From GCA-2683825 sp965662355 (lineage in GTDB: Bacteria; Planctomycetota; UBA1135; GCA-002686595), in the NCBI GenBank assembly GCA_965662355.1, contig CBFIHP010000013.1, forward strand, positions 62,001 to 126,000: a DNA stretch of 64,000 nt, in the 5' to 3' direction. The notes beneath the pieces are model-generated. The model had not been told where the DNA came from. It saw only the letters and a list, made by a program, of their open reading frames with translations, and did no database searches. The position numbers and the translations under genes are program-made. Shown here one piece after another: positions 59,270 through 64,000 of this stretch (within the stretch, counting starts at the first letter, position 1; every line of letters begins with the position of its first letter).

Positions 59270-61954
59270 TCAACGATCTCTCAGGAAGGCATCGATCTCC
59301 GCCAGGAGCTCGAGCGTCCCATGGCGCTGTGCGAATAGACGGGCTCGCTGTCCGATGGTTTTCGCCTTCTGCTCGTGCCGGGCTCCGGCATGGGCCCGGG
59401 CCAGGGTGAAGAGTGCCTCAGGATGGCTCTCTCCCATCGCCTCGCACACGGCTTCCGCCAGCCGCACGGCCTCCGCACGGGCCTGTGGGTCCGGTTCGGG
59501 ACCGCTAGCCAGCAAGAGCGCCAGGGCATTCATCACCAGGACATTGCTCGCATCGCGCGCGAGACACGCTCGGTATTCGATAATCGCCTCGTCCCGTCGA
59601 GCGCTTTCTTCAAGTGCGAGCCCCAGGTTGGCGCGATAGGAGGCGTTCTCGGGATCCAGGGCAACCGCCTGCCTGAAGGCCTCGATGGCTCGCTCGCTCT
59701 GACCGGACATGGCGTGGGCCCGTCCGAGCTGGTTGTGAAGGGAAGGCTTCAGGGGTTCCAGCGCAAGCGCCCCCTCGAAACTGGCCGCAGCCTCGGCGCC
59801 GCGTCCGGAATGGAGCAGGGCCAGACCGTAGTCGTGCAGGATCTCGGGATCGTCCGGATCTAACTGGAGAGCCTCTTCATAGATCTCGGCCGCGGCCGCC
59901 AGGTTCGTTTCCTCCCCAAGCACACTGGCCAGGACGAGGCGTGCACGAATATGCCCCGGCCGGAGTTCCAGTAGCTCGGTGAGCTCGGCCCGGGCCTCTC
60001 CCTCCCGGCCCGCCTCGAGCAGGAGCTCGACGAGCAGGAGGCGCGCTTCGGCATCCGTCGGGCGAATCTCGAGGGCCTTGCGCACTTCTCGAAGCGCTTC
60101 TTCGTTCTGCTGCAGCAAGCCAAGAACACGAGCGGCCGAGAGGTGGGCCTCGCTCACCCCGGAGTGCGCAGCGGTTTCCTCGCGAAAGGACACGAGCGCC
60201 TCTTCGAAGCGTCCGAGACGGGCGAGTGCGATTCCCGCCCAGTGGTGGAGCAGGGGTGTCGCGCCATCCGCTTGCAGCCGCTCGCGACAGACGCGAAGCG
60301 CCTCCTCCTCACGCCCCGTTTCCAACAGCGCCGCGAGCCGCTGCGCGAGGGAGGCCTGCATCGAACCGCCGCTGGTCCCACTTCGAATGACATCTTTCAA
60401 GAGGTTCTCGACCGGCGCATAGTCGTCGGTCAGAACGAAGCCCTTGCCCCTTTGTTTGGCAACGGCGAGATGTTTTTCCTCGAGCGGTAGCGTGCGCACT
60501 CCATGGCGAGCGAAAACAGCGTCTCGAACACCACTGACGTCGACCTTTGCGGGAGAAGCGACGACTACGAAGGTGTTGCGATCGCTCGTTTGTGCATTGG
60601 CGCCGAACAGGTAGACGTGCGGAAAGACAGCGTCCAGAGTCGTCAGCACCGGCCCCAGGAGGCGTGAGGAATCCAGAACCTCGATCAGGTTCAGCATGTA
60701 GACACCATGTTCGCCGAGCAATTCTGCAAGGCGTTCGGCGTACTCCAGGGTGACTAAATGGAAGGGCACGGTGAAGTCGTTGAATGCGTCCCCGAAGATG
60801 AAATCGAAGTCGGGTACGGCTTCTCCTGCACGCTTTCGCCGTAGGAGGTCATCGACGTGGTTGCGTCCATCCAGATCGTGAAACTGGATCTGGGTTTGTC
60901 GCGGCAGGCCAAAGGCCTCGAAGGCCGCTTCGGTCACGACCGGGTCGATCTCGGCCACCTCGAGGTGGCTTCCGGGCCGTGTGATCTCCAGATAGCGTGG
61001 AAAGACACATCCCCCTCCACCGATGAACAGGGCCGAGACCGGTGCGGTCGAGGGATCGATCGCTCGCATGACCTCCGCGTAGATCGCTTCGTACTCGTAC
61101 TTCAGGAGCAGCGGGTCACCGAGATCCACCTTGCTGTGCGTAAGGGTGTCGAGAAGCATGTCGCGCCGTCCCTTGCCCCGATCGTAGACCATCACGCGCT
61201 GGTAGTGGCTGTCGCGCTTGAAGAGCAACGAGTCATCGAGCGGGTCGCGCAGGCCCAGGGTTTCGGCCACGGCTTGGTTCCACGACCATGGACCCAGGAC
61301 GAACAAGAGCAAGGCTCCGTATCCGCCACCCCATACAAGCGGGAGCAGCTTCTTGTGGCCATACACGATGCCAGCGAACGCCAAGACCCCCGCGACGACG
61401 AAGATCGAGCCCTCGGTGCCCATTTCGCTGACCAGCCAGAAACCAGCGGCGAAGGTTCCGAAGATGCTCCCCGCGGACCCCCAGGCGTAGATCGTCCCCA
61501 CGGTTCTACCGGGGCCCACGACGCTCATAGCCAGCGCCATCTTGGCCACGACGGGACTCATGGTTCCCAGCAACGTGGCGGGCACGAGAAAGGTCAGCAA
61601 GAAGTGGACGAGAATACGAACCGGCCAGGAGAACTCTGTGAGGAGAGACCATTGCCCCAACCAGGAATTCATGACGGGAATCGTCATGCACCCCAGAGAG
61701 GAGGCGATGAAAAGATAGGAAAGCATGCGCCTGGGTTCGTATCGATCTGCAAGCCGGCCCCCCAGGTAGTTGCCCACCGAGATCCCGGCCAGCACGACCC
61801 CGATCGCCGAGGTCCATGTGTAGAGCGACGCCCCCAGGTAGCGCGCCACGAGCCGCGTCGAGAGAATCTCGACCGTCATGATGCAGGCTGCCGCCAGGAA
61901 CACGGTTGCGTTGAGTCCGATCCAGACGCCGAGCCCCGCCTTTCCCTCCTTCAT
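59270..61954 (-). CDS. Membrane spermidine-synthase-like protein with TPR tail
   Basis: 894 aa. N-terminal MFS-like TM region of about six or seven helices (residues 10-230: LNATVFLAAACIMTVEILST; AIGVVLAGISVGNYLGGRLA). A Rossmann methyltransferase/spermidine synthase-like domain (about 255-530) holds SHYQRVMVYDRG, LFIGGGGCVFPRYLE, VAEIDPVVTEAAFEAFG and DFIFGDAFNDFTVPFHL. The acceptor-site Asp pattern is partly kept, but the enzyme's true substrate is unknown. The last 330 residues are TPR repeats (for example LGRFEEALVSFREETAAHSG; LGLALEESARRDEAIIEYRA). Fused MFS/SpeE-TPR proteins are common in planctomycetes. Start ATG at 61954. It stands alone. Confidence 0.9.
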   Translation of the reverse strand: MKEGKAGLGVWIGLNATVFLAAACIMTVEILSTRLVARYLGASLYTWTSAIGVVLAGISVGNYLGGRLADRYEPRRMLSYLFIASSLGCMTIPVMNSWLGQWSLLTEFSWPVRILVHFLLTFLVPATLLGTMSPVVAKMALAMSVVGPGRTVGTIYAWGSAGSIFGTFAAGFWLVSEMGTEGSIFVVAGVLAFAGIVYGHKKLLPLVWGGGYGALLLFVLGPWSWNQAVAETLGLRDPLDDSLLFKRDSHYQRVMVYDRGKGRRDMLLDTLTHSKVDLGDPLLLKYEYEAIYAEVMRAIDPSTAPVSALFIGGGGCVFPRYLEITRPGSHLEVAEIDPVVTEAAFEAFGLPRQTQIQFHDLDGRNHVDDLLRRKRAGEAVPDFDFIFGDAFNDFTVPFHLVTLEYAERLAELLGEHGVYMLNLIEVLDSSRLLGPVLTTLDAVFPHVYLFGANAQTSDRNTFVVVASPAKVDVSGVRDAVFARHGVRTLPLEEKHLAVAKQRGKGFVLTDDYAPVENLLKDVIRSGTSGGSMQASLAQRLAALLETGREEEALRVCRERLQADGATPLLHHWAGIALARLGRFEEALVSFREETAAHSGVSEAHLSAARVLGLLQQNEEALREVRKALEIRPTDAEARLLLVELLLEAGREGEARAELTELLELRPGHIRARLVLASVLGEETNLAAAAEIYEEALQLDPDDPEILHDYGLALLHSGRGAEAAASFEGALALEPLKPSLHNQLGRAHAMSGQSERAIEAFRQAVALDPENASYRANLGLALEESARRDEAIIEYRACLARDASNVLVMNALALLLASGPEPDPQARAEAVRLAEAVCEAMGESHPEALFTLARAHAGARHEQKAKTIGQRARLFAQRHGTLELLAEIDAFLRDR

Positions 61955-62063
61955 CTAGTCATGCCTCGGACCATGCCGGCGAGTATAACGAAGCGGTGAG
62001 GAAGCGAGTCAGGGCAATCCCCCGGCCTCGTCCGTGCGACCGAGAAGGAGCCTGGCTCGGAGG

Positions 62064-62184
62064 GGCGTTGTTGCGCGGTTCCAAATGGAGCCAGAACTCC
62101 CACCATCCCCGGTTTCACGTCCTAATCGCCTTCGATACCGGCCGACCGAGTTCGAACATCCGGTTCAGTACGTTGCGGGCAACC
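62064..62184 (-). mobile_element. IS5-family transposase 3' remnant with terminal repeat (A4)
   Basis: The left end GGCGTTGTTGCGCGGTTCCA at 62064 is followed by a minus-strand peptide ARNVLNRMFELGRPVSKAI, then RT and stop. It is the least damaged copy of this C-terminus. No upstream transposase follows; the sequence changes after 62184. Confidence 0.7.
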
Positions 62185-62260
62185 AGTGCCTCAATCGGGG
62201 ATCGGCTACGAGCCAACGCCCTTTCATGGCACACCTGGACCAGTTCACCAACGCTTTGTA

Positions 62261-64000
62261 TCAGCGCATGCTCGCGCGCGAAGGCGCTCGGTAGACTAGA
62301 TTGTCGATCGCTCCCGAACCCGACATGAAGATCTGGATGGCCACCACCAAGCTCGGGTCATAGCTCGGCTCTTCGTCCAGCAAGATGGCGGTCGCCGTGT
62401 AGCCCGGCTGGGGGCTCGTCGTCAACAGGTCAAGGGTCGCGAAGCCGGGCGGACCGTCCAGGTGGATGTCCCTCGTGAAGCCGCTGGGGGCGAGATAGAT
62501 CCGTCGCTTAGCCATGAGGTCCGTTAGCACAACCGCAACGGCCTGGAGCGGGGCGGGCGCGTCGATGTCGACGAGGTCCACGCTATGCGCTTCGCAGGGC
62601 TCGTCGAATTGGACGAAGAAGCTCCCACCGAACGCGGCGTCGTCGGGATGATCGAAAATCCCGGGTGTCGACTGCAGGCCGTTCTCCTGGAGGACTAGGA
62701 TCCCGCCGGCATCGATTAAGAGGTCCGGATCGCTGCTGGCAGTGTTAGGCCCCCCGCTACTCGAGTCGAAGACGGCCGCGCCATGGTTGTAGTCTCCTAG
62801 GCCAGTGACGGTTACCCCGGCGATGTCCGTGGGCAGGATGGCTTTGCCGTTTTGGAGCAGTTCGAAGTCGATTCTCCCGCTACACCCTTCGACCTGGGAC
62901 ACGAGCTGCACGCGATCGACGCCGAAGGACATGTAGTTGGGCAAGGTCGGGGAGAAGAGCTCCGAGCGCGAATCGAAAGCGATCGTGTGAATCGCTCCGT
63001 CAGCCAAGTCCCGCACATCGAGGTCGACGCGGACGAAATCGAGGTAGTGTGCGTGGTCCTCCTGGGTGAAGGTTCGCAGCACGGTTTCGTCGACGCTGAC
63101 GCTGAGGAAGTCATCTTCCAAGAGCAGGGGGTTGCCCGATATGCCATCTGGAAGAAACACATGAATCCTCAGATAGAAGCGCAGACTCGCGGTACCGAGG
63201 GGAATATGCATCTCCTGGCTCAGGCGACCGATCTCGACACTGGGCGGCGTCGGTAGAAACGGGGCCGGCCGACCCAGGGAGAAGATTGCCAGGTGGGAGC
63301 CATCCAGTTCCAGAGGCGAAAAGCTGTCGGCGCTGATGCTCTCGCGGGTGTCGAATGTGGCGTCGATCGGAGATCCGCGCCATGTCGAGGCTTCCTCCCA
63401 TGCGCCGGATCCGGGGCCGTCTTCGAACGTGCCGTTGTCGAGCACAGTGGCCACGCCACTCGACTCGCTCCCGAGGAAGAACCCGCCTAGGAAGGCGCAG
63501 TCTTCGCAGGTCGCGTCGAAACCCTGGCTGGCGAGACAACAGCCGCCCAGGGCACCGCAATCGACGTCCGCCTCCATGGCGATGCCGTCGTCGAAGACCG
63601 CGAGAATGAAGGATCCAGAACCCTCGACGCGGATTCGATATTCCGTTCCCGGCTGGCTACGCCACTGGACCGTCTGGCCGTCCGCACTCGGGCCGCAGGG
63701 CTCTCCGAAGCCCACGGGGCGGGGGATATCACACTCCCCGCAATACACCTGGATTCCCGACAGGCTGCCGATGTTGCCGCAGGTTGTCGCCGTGAGTTGA
63801 TTGCCGGTGCCGATCACGCTGTACCAAACGGCCTGGCGCTGCTCACCAGGGGCGGGCACGGGAAGCTCCAAGGCGAGAGTGGCGGGGATCGCGGGTAGCA
63901 ACTCCCGGTCATTGCAGCTGGCGTTTGGCAACCCTCCGCCCGACCCTAATGCGGCGAAGGTCGGTGCGGCTCCCGACCCCAATCCAGTTCTCTGGGCCAT
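62261..64000 (-). CDS. Secreted beta-sandwich protein, partial (N-terminus beyond window)
   Basis: At least 579 aa; the frame is open to the window edge, so its start and signal peptide are not visible. It includes a Cys-rich region (CGALGGCCLASQGFDATCED), a lectin- or discoidin-like choice-of-anchor domain (FEDGPGSGAWEEASTWRGSP and SLRFYLRIHVFLPDG), and a C-terminal domain AHSVDLVDIDAPAPLQAVAV, ending GSGAIDNLVYRAPSRASMR. The GSGAIDN motif recurs in the SdrD_B protein at 55.8 kb (NGSGAIDNIDF). Surface or secreted; exact function unknown. An IS5 remnant ends 76 nt past its stop. Confidence 0.8.
   Translation of the reverse strand: MAQRTGLGSGAAPTFAALGSGGGLPNASCNDRELLPAIPATLALELPVPAPGEQRQAVWYSVIGTGNQLTATTCGNIGSLSGIQVYCGECDIPRPVGFGEPCGPSADGQTVQWRSQPGTEYRIRVEGSGSFILAVFDDGIAMEADVDCGALGGCCLASQGFDATCEDCAFLGGFFLGSESSGVATVLDNGTFEDGPGSGAWEEASTWRGSPIDATFDTRESISADSFSPLELDGSHLAIFSLGRPAPFLPTPPSVEIGRLSQEMHIPLGTASLRFYLRIHVFLPDGISGNPLLLEDDFLSVSVDETVLRTFTQEDHAHYLDFVRVDLDVRDLADGAIHTIAFDSRSELFSPTLPNYMSFGVDRVQLVSQVEGCSGRIDFELLQNGKAILPTDIAGVTVTGLGDYNHGAAVFDSSSGGPNTASSDPDLLIDAGGILVLQENGLQSTPGIFDHPDDAAFGGSFFVQFDEPCEAHSVDLVDIDAPAPLQAVAVVLTDLMAKRRIYLAPSGFTRDIHLDGPPGFATLDLLTTSPQPGYTATAILLDEEPSYDPSLVVAIQIFMSGSGAIDNLVYRAPSRASMR

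Overview
The window reads as a GC-rich chromosomal segment of a Gram-negative bacterium, most likely Planctomycetota or a nearby environmental phylum. This is inferred from gene content, not from a marker gene. The pointers are an ECF sigma factor overlapping a Ser/Thr kinase with WD40 repeats, a formylglycine-type sulfatase, a GOLPH3-like protein, IPTL-CTERM-type C-termini and many large secreted repeat proteins. I saw no rRNA, tRNA or CRISPR array.

1-7.3 kb (minus strand): a [NiFe]-hydrogenase maturation operon in the order unknown gene, thioredoxin, very small ORF, YcaO, hypF, hypC, SIS isomerase, hypD, hypE (cut by the window edge). YcaO overlaps hypF by 4 nt. The 34-codon ORF just upstream of YcaO ends in a Cys plus acidic residues and is a candidate substrate peptide.

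7.3-36.6 kb: mostly secreted and accessory genes. They include a VOC protein, a subtilase, a sulfatase, an alpha/beta hydrolase with inserted EF-hands, a frameshifted repeat protein, an S41-like lipoprotein and an octaheme cytochrome (HAO family) with an internally duplicated 8-TM membrane protein. Two tiny peptide genes follow, each behind a copy of the same structured leader; one has a double-glycine leader. Then come an ASST-like protein, several beta-propeller or beta-helix surface proteins, and the ECF/kinase pair. Decayed IS5-family remnants and their terminal repeats are scattered through this part and again at 62 kb.

36.6-55.6 kb: a complete Tad/Flp pilus system. On the minus strand lie tadG, a receiver-Hpt protein, a sigma-54 activator, a hybrid histidine kinase and three near-identical flp pilin genes. 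Each pilin has a -24/-12 sigma-54 promoter and a conserved block 174-196 bp further upstream. On the plus strand is a tightly overlapping operon: tadV, tadE, a pilin-like gene with a long Asn-Gly tail (interrupted by an assembly gap), cpaB, cpaC, cpaE, cpaF, tadB, tadC, a lipoprotein and tadD. The likely logic is that the kinase and activator drive sigma-54 transcription of the pilins, and the plus-strand operon builds the secretion machine.

55.6-64 kb: a large SdrD_B-repeat surface protein, a spermidine-synthase-like membrane protein fused to TPRs, an IS5 remnant, and a secreted protein running off the window edge.
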